Assembly: GCA_024180945.1 (NCBI GenBank)
Contig: JAKSGN010000013.1
Coordinates: 558,001 to 622,000, forward strand
Length of the DNA: 64,000 nucleotides
DNA from: Macrophomina tecta
Taxonomy: Eukaryota > Ascomycota > Dothideomycetes > Botryosphaeriales > Botryosphaeriaceae
Direction: 5' to 3'
The notes beneath the pieces are model-generated. The model was not told the DNA's origin, searched no databases, and was given only the letters and a program-made list of their open reading frames with translations. Positions within the stretch are counted from its first letter, which is position 1. Each line of letters opens with the position of its first letter. Shown here piece after piece: positions 11,656 through 23,466 of this stretch. The position numbers and the translations under genes are program-made.

Positions 11656-12723
11656 TGGCCCCAACGACGTTCGTTCTTCCTTCGTCAGTACTCTTATGAG
11701 TGGAAGGCCTTCTTATTTTTGCTAGGTTACCTGCGCTCCTTTTGTTGCCGTACTGCACACACGGCTCTGACACGGCATTGCGATGGCGCGCTCCTCTTTC
11801 ACAATTGGCATGCCAGTATCACTTCTGCTCTTATTTCTTTAAAAGCGTGCCTGGAGCATCATTCTCTCCCTTCTCCACGAATATCCGCGAATTGCGACAG
11901 CCTTGCCGAGCGCATTTTTCGTTTACCCTGCCACTCTCTCCGGCTGCTAGTCCCTCCTCTCCAACACGGCGGCTTTCGCTGCTATTTCTTTACGAACGGA
12001 TATTTTTTTCTCTTTTCGTTGTACATACTTCTCTTTTAGGTACATACGTGAAGAAGTGTAGCCAGCAAAGCAGGTAGCTGCCTTGCTGGGCCGAGATACT
12101 GGCTTTTGATGAGTTATGATTGATACCTTTGACGCAAAGGCACTTCCCATCTGCAACCGTGAATTGACTACTGTGGCCCGTTCCCAAGAATGGAGTGCAA
12201 GCGGACGCTCTACATGGAGGAGCTACCGATTATAGGTTCCAGTTCTTCCTTCAGGCCTTCTTTTTCACTGACCCGACAAGCCCAGCCACCTAATTCATCA
12301 CGCTCGCAGATCCTTACCGTCCACGATAGCCATAGCTGAACTTCAGTTACTTTTGGGCGTCGAAGTATGTCGGAAGCATTTATCCGACCTTCGGCATCAC
12401 TCTCATCTACCCGTCTCGAGGCTCCCTCATACCAATCACCTCGCTTGATCGACCGGACGCACAGCTGCAGGTGCAGGAAACGAACAAGAAACATACCCAA
12501 GCAACAACCGTTTTGAATGCGTCAAGCGCGAAACTGCAGAGAGGGACCCACACAACGGCCGAGGAACCGCTCTGCCGGGTATTTCATGTTCAGGAAACGA
12601 AAAAACGGCGCCCCACTCCCCTATCGTATGTACCTGAGGTGGGTTTCTGAGGCGAGACAGGCGCAGCAGCATCGCGACGCCGGGACGCTGCTGCTTCCCT
12701 CACGGGCCAATCTCGCTTAACTG

Positions 12724-12773
<50 letters not shown>

Positions 12774-13813
12774 CTCCACTTGGGCAGCTGCTGCATTGGC
12801 GGTGCTGTGCCTCTTTTTCTTTTCTTTTTTTTTTTTTTTTTCATTTTAATCAATAAGTCATTTTCTGTTTTTAGTGCACGGCTCGTTTGCTATTGCTCGA
12901 TGCGGAAGGCTTGCGTTCGGCTTGACGAATCTTACGTGTGGATCGGAGGGAGAGGCGAGAGGTGGTTATTTCGGAGTTTCTGGAGTTGTGCTACAAGCGG
13001 TATGTATGGATTTTGAGAATCCGGACTTACCGTGCGATCGAGCACAGATCATCATGCACTGTTGTGGGATGTACTGCCGCCCGGAAAGATGGAGGTTTCG
13101 CTTGCGAGATCTAGGAGTAGCGGGGCCATTTGGAATGAGTCTCGCTGCTGAAGACTGGATATTTGGCATGTTGGAGCGGTGGATCTAAGTTGGACATGAA
13201 TGTGCGAATGGAGTGACTCAAGAGGCATGCAAATAAACTTTCGCATATTTGAACGCTGATATGCTCTGTGCTAATATCAATACACTCGTCCAGCTCCTCA
13301 TCATCTCCTGGCAGTCCCCCCATGTCCTCCCATCATCCCAGCGAAACCATTCGTAGAAGAAAGGAAAATATCCATATCATCGCCGAATTAAAGCAGCGAA
13401 AGGGGGGTATCTCTCTGTCCTCGTACCGTGGTCCAGAAGTCGCCTGCGAAGCCAAACAACCAAGACGAGAGAAAGTCGTATGAGGAGTTCTGAAGTGGTC
13501 GCAACAGCATCTCTTGCACTCAGAAAGTCAAGAGGTACGGTTCAGCATCGTAGCACGGTGCACATATGCTCGCTATTGCTTTATGCAATCCACCCCGAGA
13601 CTCACCGTAGATCCTCTGTACGAAAGACAGAGTAAAGAAAAGAGTCGCTTTTTTTCCTTTCCCCCTGTCCCAAAGAGAAATCAGAACGCTCCAGTAAATG
13701 CAGAAAAGGGGGGATTGAGCCGCCCATTGGAAACCAAGAAACGCCGCCCGCCATGCAGTTAGTCGTTTATTAGAGCAAAAGCTCTGTAGTATGACTGCAA
13801 CAGAGGAAGAGGC
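11656..13813. other. Intergenic region between convergent genes
   Basis: No supported gene. Contains a composite CT then GT microsatellite (about 12722-12772), a T tract (about 12825-12841), and many short ORFs on both strands with no motif or plausible exon continuation. Downstream part (to 13813) is the 3' flank of RPC82. Confidence 0.5.
12722..12772. repeat. Compound (CT)n-(GT)n microsatellite
   Basis: An almost pure run of CT units passes directly into about eight GT units; a T tract follows 50 bp later. Simple-sequence repeat in intergenic DNA, likely length-polymorphic. Confidence 0.9.
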
Positions 13814-15919
13814 TCAATTCTCGTTCCAGGCTGCCTTCGGAATAGGAGGCATTCTGAAATCACGAAGAACTGCAACCAAGTCATCCTGCCTTCCAAGTTG
13901 GACCAGGAGCTTTTCTTCTGTCTCTCTCCACATCCGCAACGCTCTTTTTTCCGTTTCGGTCAGGAAGCGATCCTCGTTCCCAATGACATCCGAACGTTCC
14001 GCCTTGTCGATCACCGATTGTACTTTTGCTCTTTCTACCTTGATCCTCTGCAGAATGCGAGCCATGGCCTTGTACGTGTCCGTCAGGACGAGCTGCCGGG
14101 TTCTATCTTGGTCGAAAAACCAGAAGTACATGGTCCTGCTTGGAGCGCGGGTATTGTCCTTTGGAACTTCTTGTGTATCGACGAACCCAACTTCTTGCAT
14201 AGCAGTCAACGCAGCCCGGATCTCCTTGGTCCGCATCAGTCCCGTAGTAGAGACCTGCTTCTCGTCAAGTTTTCCCTTGGCACTAAGGATGCGAATTATT
14301 CTCGCGGCGAGGGGGCCCCAACGCGCCAGAACAGTAGCCTCAAGCTCATGCTGGATGAGAGAGTAGCTGAGTGGACGAAAATCGACCTTGTACTCACCAC
14401 CACCGCGCGAGCCAACCCAACGCACAAATCGCCGGGGATCCTCGAACAAGAGGGAAAGATGCTGCTTGACCCAGTGCAAACGGCCGCCTGGAGCCGCAGC
14501 GCTAACTCCATTGTTCTGAGAAGTTCCGTTCGCAGTAGTACCTTCGTCCTCGTCATCACTTTCGTGGTCTACGCCATTAGTTTGACTCTCTGGTGCGCCA
14601 AAAGCAGCAGCCAGGTCAACACTGGGATCGACCAGCTCCAAAACCTCCCTAGCTGTCACAGATGGTAACGCGTCGGCCTCGTCATCCTCATTTGGTGCTT
14701 GATCGAACGGGTCGTTGCACCGATCGACTTTCTTCTCCATCTGGCGCAAAAGGGCGTGGTATACCTTCGCAGTAGTCTCTCCAAGGTAGCGGTTGGCATA
14801 GTCCACGAGCTGTTCTGTTCGAAGCGCGACTGTGCACTTGTCTTGGCTGACTGCCACGACAAGCTCATCCTACATTTATTAGTCACCTATGTTCATCGCT
14901 GCAACTGCGATAGAAACGTACGTCCAGAGGGATGATTTCCCCCGCAGCCACGGCATTGGAACCGTTCGGCAGCCTGGCATTGACCTTGATGCGCTTCCGA
15001 GCTTGTGGGTTGTTGTCTTCCCTTCCCCGCTTCATACCCGCAGAAACCCCGTTCGACTGCTCTTCCTGATCATCTTCTTCATCTCTCCATCTCTTTAGTA
15101 ATTTATTGACCTCCACCTCCATCTCTGAGATCTGCTTGCCCTTGACCTGCCCACCAAACAATGTATGCTTGATAATACGTTCGGCTTCGTTTCGAAGGTC
15201 GGACGTTGGATAAAAGTGGCGGCGGCGGACTGGGATGACGAAACCGGCGTCGAGGAGCTGGCGAAGGATTCGGTGGAGATCATCGAGGGTCTTGACGTGG
15301 TTCTGGTTTTTCTCGGCTCCGGAATTGGTCTCTTCTCCGTTCGCAATACCATTCCCGTTGACATGCAGACTTGCCGCATCGACAGCGCCAGTCTTGGAAG
15401 AAACCCCGTAGGCATCTGCTAAATCGCTCACTTTTGCGTGTCCCAAAAGTAGCAGGTTCGACACGAGGCCACCGGCAGACTCTCCGAACCTATCCTCCAC
15501 CATTTTCACAATCTTTCCGGCGCGGACCAACGAGTAGGCATGGTCCCAGTGAGGCTCGTAGTAGATTTCGTCCTCAGTGGTATAGTGCAGTACGAGGCCC
15601 TGCTGGATAAGCACAGCGAGGCCATGCTTCAGGTCGCGGGCGCTCAAGTCTGAGTACTTAACGAGACCGCGGATTGTAAGGCGGCCGAGCTTCGCGAGGA
15701 TGGAAAATACTCGCTGAGGAGCAGGTCAGTGAGCATATTGAAAAGAAGCGCGAGATGATCGCGGGTGTGCAGGGACAGCGCGCCTGAGAGCACGTACAGA
15801 AGAAAGTTCGCCGTAGAGGTCGTCGACCAAAAGAGTGCAGAGCTCGGAAATGTGCTGCGCAAAGCATTAGCATCGTGGTCGGTGGTGCTGGCGCAGAGAG
15901 TAGAATCCACCTCAGCCAT
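13814..15919 (-). CDS. RPC82: DNA-directed RNA polymerase III subunit RPC3/RPC82
   Basis: Subunit of the C82/C34/C31 initiation subcomplex of RNA polymerase III, which makes tRNAs and 5S rRNA. Exons on the minus strand: 15911-15919, 15798-15854, 15713-14922, 14869-13814; total 637 residues, the usual family length. The joins give the N-terminal helix-turn-helix signature HISELCTLLVDDLYGELSS followed by RVFSILAKLGRLTIRGLVKYS and DLKHGLAVLIQQGLVLHYT, characteristic of RPC82. The second large exon carries the central winged-helix repeats and a C-terminal coiled coil (ERAKVQSVIDKAERSD, RMWRETEEKLLVQLGRQDDL). The first exon is only 9 nt (Met-Ala-Glu) with an unusual donor (GTGGAT); it is required because a TAA stops the frame just upstream of exon 2. 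The two middle introns have good GTACGT donors. The start is therefore the least certain part. Confidence 0.9.
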
Positions 15920-16779
15920 GGTTATGTTCTAGAGACTCTCACTTCTCTAGAATAGACAGCAGTGCTACCGGCGGGAGTGCATGAGTGCGCGACGCCGTGC
16001 AAGCGAAGCGCAGAAAGAAGAAGCGTAGGAGGCACGGCGGGTTCAGCAGCGGTTGCGCAGCGGAATCTTTGCAAGCTCTCGCTTAGTGATTCTTCGGCCT
16101 GTCGCGGGGGTCTGCGCCGAGTAAGTCGTTGCCGCACATTGCAGTTTGGTCCAGCGGCGACAACTGCCCACTTACTAGTACTTATAAGCGTAAGCACAGT
16201 TGCGAGGTCTGTTCGATAGAGACACCAGAGAATGATTGACCGAAGCGAGCAATCCGAGAACCTTGCAAGCCATGCGGCGCCTCGACCATCTTGCGGACAT
16301 ATATTTCAGCCATGACTCCGCAGTGATGAATCACACCGGCATGACATAGGAAAAGGCAGGCACACGTGTGAGTACACTTAGCAATGCGCCAGAAAAGGAA
16401 TGAATCCATAGCTTTCGTCGGCAGCGACGCAATGATGCAAAGATCAGCAGCCCGTCAGAATTTATACTGCATAGTTAAAGCGCCCATGCATTCGCCAAAA
16501 GACATCAGTCCACGCTGCAGGCTGAACTTGAATCTGGAGAAGGAGGTCAGCAGTTTGCAGTCTTTGGAAATAATCTGCTCTATGTTTGATGTCAGCCACA
16601 GGACGGGCAGAGCCGGGTGATGGGCGCACTGTAAGGCTCGAATCCCGACGGCCAATCAGAGCGCACGCTGTCAGCAACTGCAACTTCATCGGCCGCCGTC
16701 AACACCAGCAAAACCACCTCCATCACCCATTGCTCCCACCCGCCCCGTCCTCCGTCGTCCGACGCCGCTCCTCGCAACA
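15920..16779. promoter_or_regulatory. Shared divergent promoter region of RPC82 and QCR2
   Basis: 860 bp between two divergently transcribed genes. A perfect 10-bp palindrome with CACGTG core (16361-16370) is a candidate bHLH (Cbf1-like) site. No gene is supported here; the short ORFs on both strands lack motifs. Confidence 0.45.
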
Positions 16780-18331
16780 ATGCTGTCGCGCCAGTCTGTC
16801 GGACGCCACGCCCAGCGTGCCCTGCGCCGCCAATGCGCTCAGCCCGCCAACCGCCGCGGTCTGGCAGCTCCCGCCTCAGGCTCTTTCCAGTATCAGACGG
16901 GCGACGCTTCCGGCGTCAAGTTCGCCAGCCGTGACCTGCCCGGCCCCACCACCACTCTGGCCCTCGTCTCCAAGGCTGGCACCAGGTACCAGCCGCTCCC
17001 TGGCCTGACCGAGGCTCTGGAGAAGTTCGCCTTCAAGGTGCGCTGAAGATCGCTGCCGCTCGCCCGCCATCTGAAGCCAAGCGCTGACATCTCAATTCGC
17101 CGTCCAGGGCACCAACCGCAGGTCCGCTCTCCGTATTGTCCGCGAGTCCGAACTGCTTGGCGCTGAGCTGCTCCCCTACCACTCTCGCGAGAACCTCGTC
17201 CTCGCTACCAAGTTCCTCCGCGACGACCTGCCCTACTTCGTCGAGCTGCTCGCCGAGACCGCGACCCAGACCCGGTTTGCCCGTATGTGCCATTGGGCCT
17301 TGTATTGAGGAAGATATACTGATAAGCTTCATAAGCGCACGTTCTCCACGAGGAGGTCATCCCGCTCATCCACCTCGCCCACAAGAAGAGCCTCGCCAAC
17401 ACCAGGGAGCTTGCCCTGAACTCCGTCCACGGCCTGGCTTTCCACCGCGGCCTTGGCACCCCGCTTGTCCCCACCACCTCTGCCGCCTACAGCAAGTACC
17501 TCGAGCCCGAGACCGTCGCCGAGTTCGCTTCGCAGGCCTACGCCAAGCCCAACTTCGCCGTTGTCGCCAACGGGGCCGAGCATGGCGAGCTGACCAAGTG
17601 GGTTGGCGAGTTCTTCTCCGGCGCCCAGACCGCGAAGGCTCTCGAGTCCCCCCAGACCAAGTACTACGGTGGTGAGGAGCGTATCGCTCACTCGGGCAAG
17701 AACACGATTGTCATCGCCTTCCCCGGCTCCAGCTCCTACACTGGTGGCTCCTACAAGCCTGAGATTGCCGTTCTCGGTTCCCTGCTTGGTGGCCAGTCGC
17801 AGGTCAAATGGACTTCTGGTTTCTCCCTCCTTTCCAAGGCCGGCGAGAACTTCCCAGGCGCTCAGATCGACACCAAGAGCCTCATCTACTCCGATGCCGG
17901 TCTTCTTGCTGTCACCATCAGTGGTGCCGCTAAGGATGTCTCCGGCGCTGCCACCGAAGCCGTCAAGACTCTGCAGGAGATTGCGGGTGGTAACATCAAG
18001 AGCGAGGACATCCAGAAGGCCAAGGCTCGCGCCAAGTACCTGGAGCTCGAGCACGGCCAGAACATCTTCGGTAGCCTCGAGTTGACTGGCGCTGGTCTTG
18101 CTCAGAGCGGCAAGCCCTACCAGCTTGACGAGACGGCTAAGGCAATCGACGGTGTTTCGGAGGAGGCCGTCAAGAAGGTTGGTTGCTCACACAATGGGCC
18201 GCAGAGAATTGCTGCTAACATGACATTTTTCACAGGCTGCCAAGGAGCTGCTCGAGTCCAAGGCGTCCGTGTCGACGGTCGGAGATCTTTTCGCACTACC
18301 CTACGCGGAGGACCTGGGTCTGAGGGTGTAG
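16780..18331 (+). CDS. QCR2: Ubiquinol-cytochrome c reductase core protein 2 (complex III)
   Basis: Non-catalytic MPP-like core subunit of mitochondrial complex III. Exons 16780-17037, 17108-17282, 17336-18177, 18236-18331; introns of 70, 53 and 58 bp; 456 residues. The N-terminus is a mitochondrial presequence (Arg/Ala/Ser-rich, MLSRQSVGRHAQRALRR). The mature part has the M16-family fold: TTLALVSKAGTRYQP and ALRIVRESELLGAELLPYHSR, then FAPHVLHEEVIPLI across intron 2. The zinc-binding HxxEH of active peptidases is absent, as in other QCR2 proteins. The small last exon supplies STVGDLFALPYAEDLGLRV, a typical QCR2 end, which confirms the splice at 18177/18236. ATP15 follows 343 bp downstream on the same strand. 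Confidence 0.95.
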
Positions 18332-18674
18332 ATAGAGAAAATGGAGAGGGTGAAAGGTCGCGCTGGTTGTACCATTATCTAGAGAGTTGTATTTTGTGGA
18401 TACAAAGACCAATTTCATTTGTTGAATTTCACGGGACGGATGCGCATCTTCCGCGCGGGGACAGTTTTGCAGTGAATGAGACTGTCGGTAGAGAATTGTA
18501 TATGCCTGCGGTCCACAAGCTGCGCGAAGGACGGGAGTGGAGGGTGAGCCAAGGTCACGTGCGGGAATGTTCCGGCCTAGCTCCGACGAAGTTCGGAGGC
18601 TTCAACGTGCAAGCAAGCTCGCGGCTGCCGTGTATCAACCTCCAGAACATCAATCACCCATCCTCGCACTCACA
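18332..18674 (+). promoter_or_regulatory. QCR2 3' flank and ATP15 promoter
   Basis: Contains GTCACGTG at 18554-18561, an exact match to the Cbf1/CPF1-type E-box core, 114 bp upstream of the ATP15 start. Known in yeast near respiratory genes; its role here is inference. Confidence 0.4.
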
Positions 18675-19026
18675 ATGGCTTACGCTTGGAAGACCGCCGG
18701 CCTCACGTAGGCGCCTCTCGACCGCAATTGCATCCCCGGCCCGCTGACAATGGGTGTTTCCGCAGTTACAACCGCTACCTCACGATCGCCTCGCGCGTCG
18801 TCCGCCGCTCGCTCAAGGAGGAGCAGAGGCTAGCCGCTTCGCGCCGCGGAGAGTCGGACCTCAGGTTCGCCAAGTGGGAGGTGAGTGACAATGGCTGCGC
18901 AGGATGGAGTTGCACTGCTGGGGCTCTCGGGCTGACGGACGGACACAGAATGGCAAGCAGGGCGAGAACTCAAGCCTGAACAGCGCCAACCAGGCCGCCA
19001 CCGAGGCCGCTACCAAGGACTCCTAG
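18675..19026 (+). CDS. ATP15: Mitochondrial ATP synthase subunit epsilon
   Basis: Small subunit of the central stalk of F1-ATPase (the fungal epsilon, equivalent to Atp15). Three exons: 18675-18706, 18766-18880, 18949-19026, separated by introns of 59 and 68 bp; 74 residues, matching the short family length (about 62-75). The spliced start reads MAYAWKTAGLTYNRYLTIAS, the family pattern of a Trp-Lys-x-Ala-Gly start and a Tyr-containing helix, followed by RVVRRSLKEEQRL and a short hydrophilic tail. Its small size and three exons make it easy to miss. It lies in tandem with QCR2, another respiratory-chain gene, which suggests but does not prove shared regulation. Confidence 0.93.
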
Positions 19027-19376
19027 ATACTGGGCTGGGCTGGCCGGAGATGATTGCCAGGCGAGGGAATGCATGGAGAGCGTGGATGCGAGGCTGCAAC
19101 TAGCGCGGCCGACTGGAGTGCATTTTGTATGATGGGGTTCAGGCAGTCGCAGTAGAGCGCGATCCTACAAACAATCTCAATGACAACTTCCTCGCCGTGC
19201 CTGAGACGTGCCAACACCACCCGCAAGCCCGCGTGCGTGCCTGAACATGATACCCGGCGTCGACCACCAAGCGCCCGCTGATGATGCCGCCGCCGACGAC
19301 GGCCTGGCCCAAGGTTTGCCCACGCCCGAGCTCTGCGACGCTCCCCGCAGCACTGCCCGCCGGCTTGCTAAGTGTG
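19027..19376. other. Intergenic ATP15 / NAA35
   Basis: 350 bp holding the ATP15 3' end and NAA35 promoter/5' UTR. No further gene seen. Confidence 0.4.
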
Positions 19377-22363
19377 ATGTCGGCAGAGACAGCCCGCCTC
19401 CGCTTGGAGGAGGAGTACGCCGCGCTCCCTGGACACGGAGAGGACCGCAGACAGTTTCGGGCTAATGCATTCGATGCTGACGCATGTGCGCGACCGTCCA
19501 AAGGCGTAGCCCAAGAATCAACCCAGTCCGCTCCGCCGTCGACAATCAAGTCCCGGCCTGTGCCCAACGACAATCCAAACGCAGTTGACATCACCGACCA
19601 CTTTACTCAGGCCTGTGCTGGTAACACTCTCGTTTCCTTTACCAATTCCTTTGCCTTCTCCTCGCTTCTGGCCATGTACTAAAATTTTCGATGTTCTCTC
19701 CTACTACTTGTCTCATGAGAAATTTTGGAGTTGTCATTCTCTCAGCGAGCATTTGGTTGTCGCAACTAACATATCACAGCACTAAGCACCGGACAGCTTG
19801 TCAAAGATGAGTATTTTACTCTGTTTGAGTCCGTCGGGGCTCTTGAGGTCCGCAAATACCCCTGCCTATCTCAAAGTACAAAGTCCCTGACCCATCTTCC
19901 AGATCATGGACCCCAAGATGGACAGTGGGTTCCTTGCACCTGGCGAGACGCTCGAGGAAGGTTTCGACGCTACTATGGAGCTTGAACCGAAGGAAATTCT
20001 TGGAATCTTAGACCAGCTGTTGTGCTATGAGATGGCGTGGCACCAGGGTTACCCTCTATCGCAGACCCTCTTTGTGTCAGTCCACATTGACAGGCTTCTC
20101 TGGCCGGAACCTCGCACACTGGACGAAGCCTATTTCCACCGCCCACCAAAACATCGAGGGCTTGCGAAACGTAGCCTGCGCAACGATTCGCAATCTTACA
20201 ACTATCCAGATGGAAAGTCGCCCTTGTTGATGACCCTACGCGCTTACTGCCTCGGGCTCATCAAATACTGCGATAATGTCATTCAGAGGGTAACTTCAAG
20301 GGATTATTTCGAAGAAGAAGACTTCTCCACCCACACGTACAGCAGACAGCTTCTCACTAGATTCCCCGAAGAGGAGATCATGAATATAATACAACAAGCC
20401 AAAAGGTGGCTGACCCAAGATGGGAAATGGGGCCAAGAGTCTGTATATCAAGTCCTGTTCGCAAGGTGCATAGAGCTGACTCGGAAAAAGCAACACATTC
20501 GAGCTAGACAACGACATTAAGGAGGCGTTCTTATCAAGGCTGGCACTGCGGGAAAAGCTTTTGGTTGTAACATCGCCTGACTATCCCTTAGACCAGCAAG
20601 AAGACGATTGGTTAGCGGTGCGGCAGCATCTTCAGGAGATCAAAGAATCCAACAGGCTAGGTATTCCAGTGAGGGATGCTTTCAGCTCCAAGATACAACG
20701 CCGTCTTGCGAGCACAGTCCCGCCTAGGCCAGTTGTTGAGCTGCCGTTCGCCGATGCCTGCCAAGTGTTGTTGGAGCTTTGCCAAGACAATTTGGAAGTC
20801 GTTCGGGGTACCAAATTGCAGACGCTGAGTCCCCAAGAGATCATGGTAAGCTCCGCATTCGACGAGGAAATTCAATTTAGTAAGACTAACGGCCATTCGA
20901 ACAATTCAGTCATACATCTGGGAATTCAACTCGCGGAGACCCCAGCCTCTCAGCTACTCGCGTGCCTGCCTTGCTAATCTCGTATTCGGTAACCCCAACG
21001 AGATGTACGAAGAACTTCTTCGTAAGGAGTTGGAAGAGCTCGTAATGCCCAAGGATGCGGTCCTGGATCCGGTGAATTGGTCGTTCGAGACGTCGCAGAA
21101 TCCTCTCGTACCAACAGACAAGCGAGCAATCATGGCATCTCTAGTCAATGAATTTACGAATAGAACAAGCCAGGTACGCACTTTGATTTACCAAGCACAC
21201 GCGTTTCTGACGTTGCGTAGAACTATCTCGAAGTCTTGACGAGCCTCTGCCAAAACCGCTGCCGAACACGCCGCATGCTTTGCCATAACCTGGTAGCATT
21301 CAATAATCTCGAGTCGGACGTAAGTGTTCAACAGCCATACACCCGTTATTCCATGGTCATGTTCGCTGACCGCAAATAGATTCAGGTTCTGGACCAGGAA
21401 CTGCACCAAGTGACAGACGACATCTTGCCGTATCCGTTCGCATCGTGGACATACCACATGAAGTTACGCCAGATGGAGTGGATCGTCCAACTCGGTTTCG
21501 AGCAAGAGATCTATTTGCCGGATGAGCGGGCAGGCATGTACTGGTGGCTGTCTAGTATCTCGGCGTCACGTGTGGACCTGTTGGAGCGGATCGTTACTTT
21601 CATCAGCCAGAGGTACGCGCACTTCGTACAGGCTGCTCAAGATGGAGACGCGACCGAACTTCTCGAGACACAGAGGCACGTCGAAAGCATGCTACACGAA
21701 ACCAAGGGCAGCTCTTCCCTCGCAGAAGCCTTGTGCAGCGTAAGTGAACTTATGTCCTTGAGCATATTGCTGTTTCTGACCATAGCAGCTTTACACTTTA
21801 TTTCACTACCTTAACGCCGTCCCCACGCCATCTCGGCCCTTCGGACAGGCGTCTCTACGGTACGAACTCCGTATGAAGCCTTTCTTGACTGTGGATACGC
21901 CCCGTCTGCCCCCTTTCGAAGAGTTCGATAAAGACCTCCACCCATTTGGACCGTACGATGCGCCGGACCGGCCGCTGCAAGAGATCGTCTACAGGCTGTC
22001 TCATGACGTTGAAAACATGGTGAAGGAGGCAAAGACCGAGTTTGCGGCGTTGAAGAAGCTTGGTGCGAAGGCGGCTAAGAGCGAGGGCGTGAAGGAAGCT
22101 TGGGAGAAGGTGAGACTCTATCCTATGTGACAAGAAGTGCGGAACACGAGGCTGAAACCTGATGACAGAATGTCCAAAATGTGCTGCTGTCCTGCATCTC
22201 GGCTGGTCTCGCTGGTGCCACATTGGCAAAGTTCGCCAGCGACGAGAAGTTGCCGGAGATTGTGCGAGCCAAGGGAGTGAGGATGGCAGAACCGGAACAG
22301 GGGAAGAAGTATCACGATTGGTGGATTGTGCCAAGGGTGGAGGTCGTAGAGAAAAGTGCATAG
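19377..22363 (+). CDS. NAA35: N-alpha-acetyltransferase 35, NatC auxiliary subunit (Mak10)
   Basis: Scaffold of the NatC complex, which acetylates N-termini such as Met-Leu and Met-Phe with Naa30 and Naa38. Exons: 19377-19620, 19780-19847, 19903-20442, 20504-20845, 20910-21173, 21221-21319, 21380-21739, 21789-22109, 22169-22363; 810 residues. The hallmark runs across three exons: STGQLVKDEYFTLFESVGALE, then IMDPKMDSGF, then GILDQLLCYEMAWHQGYPLSQT and a SVHIDRLL block, all diagnostic of Mak10. Two introns have weak donors: 19848 (GTCCGC) and 20443 (GTATAT, with branch-like CTGAC and acceptor GAG). The latter restores DNDIKEAFLSRLALREKLL in frame. The start is the first ATG after a disordered-looking lead in the same frame (an earlier ATG at 19281 exists), so the N-terminus is tentative. 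Confidence 0.9.
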
Positions 22364-22883
22364 GGTAGATGTGGACGGCCGGCCTGTTAACACGGATTCG
22401 TTTCCTCCTTAGTATCATTATAGTCCATGAACGAGTGTACATGATGAGGTGCATATATACTGAGCCATCAAAAATCTAAAATCGCAGAGCTGTAAAGTTG
22501 CCGATCCCGGAATGAGGTTGAGTTGGTAAAGGAATTAAGAAGAGCTGTAGTTTTAACTGCGACGGACTTCTGTATATGGGCTCATAGTAGTCTCATACTC
22601 ACCCTTCAAAAGGCTTGCTCTTTGCTAATTGGACCTTTACGGTTTCTAAATTTTTGGTTTCCTCATATATGGCTGGCTGCTCCATGATTATGCGCAATGC
22701 AAACATGTTGGTTCCTATGGGTATCAAGTTCTCCGCACTTCCCCCAAAACTACTTGTAGCATGTAAACAATCCAACTACAGAACGCCCGGTTCCCAGTTC
22801 ATATCCTCGAAGCTGCCTCAGAACGCCATGTGCCGGACCCACCTAATCGTCTTGCTCTCTTGCCATTTCTGGACCCCGACGAC
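22364..22883. other. Tail-to-tail intergenic region NAA35 / CENP-W
   Basis: 520 bp, relatively AT-rich, between convergent genes. Short ORFs only; nothing recognised. Confidence 0.45.
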
Positions 22884-23466
22884 TCAACCCTTGAACTTCC
22901 TCAGCGACGTCTGCGAACTGACTGTCAGTGTTTCCCCATAAAACCTTAAGATGGAATCGCATCATCCGCAGCTAAAGCTCACCTCCCGGACTTTTCTCAC
23001 CGATCGCGTAGAGATCCCGCGCTCGCCGGCTTGCTTCGACTTGATGCTTGCTTCACGGACGAGACTACGTATCCCGAAAAGAATCTGTCAGCGATGTGGT
23101 AATTCCCTCACGTATCCTTATCGACGAAGAAGTAGTGCCACAAAGACCGTAGTCGAGGGTTTAGGCATTCGCGCGGCTGTTGCGGCTTGGGGAATCGGAG
23201 ATGCTTGCGGAAAGGGTCATTACTCGTTCATGAAGAGCATATAGTCCAGGAAAATCTGGGGAATGTCGAGATGGGTAAGTCAAATGCTCTGAAATTGTTT
23301 CTCTCCCCCTTGCCTGCGAAAGCGTGGCAGGCAGGTCTTGCGCAAATGGCGGGGAGCTGTGGAAGCTTACCATGATATCAGCGTTCTTACTTAGCGGGCG
23401 GTTGCTGTGGGCTTTGACGATGCGCTTGACGGTTGCGCGAGGGTAGAGAGTTTGCGATGGAGCCAT
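22884..23466 (-). CDS. CENP-W-like inner kinetochore histone-fold protein
   Basis: Histone-fold partner of CENP-T in the CCAN; binds centromeric DNA at the inner kinetochore. Four exons on the minus strand: 23466-23371, 23255-23224, 23064-22983, 22910-22884; introns 115, 159 and 72 bp. The product is only 78 residues, close to the family size. The join gives the CENP-W pattern: YPRATVKRIVKAHSNRPLSK, NADIM-IFLDYMLFMND, LVREASIKSKQAGERGIS, and the basic end TSLRKFKG. These are the alpha1, alpha2 and alpha3 helices of a histone fold. The start MAPSQTLYPRA is chosen because it fits the family; the frame is open further upstream but without similarity. The phase-1/2 joins and acceptors fit with no stop codon. 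It lies about 290 bp downstream of PSMA1 on the same strand. Confidence 0.87.

Noticed and set aside
20485..20489. Apparent +1 frameshift in NAA35 at an A5 homopolymer
   Set aside because: A 61-bp phase-0 intron (20443-20503) with branch site and AG acceptor explains the frame change and gives a better family fit, though its donor is weak.
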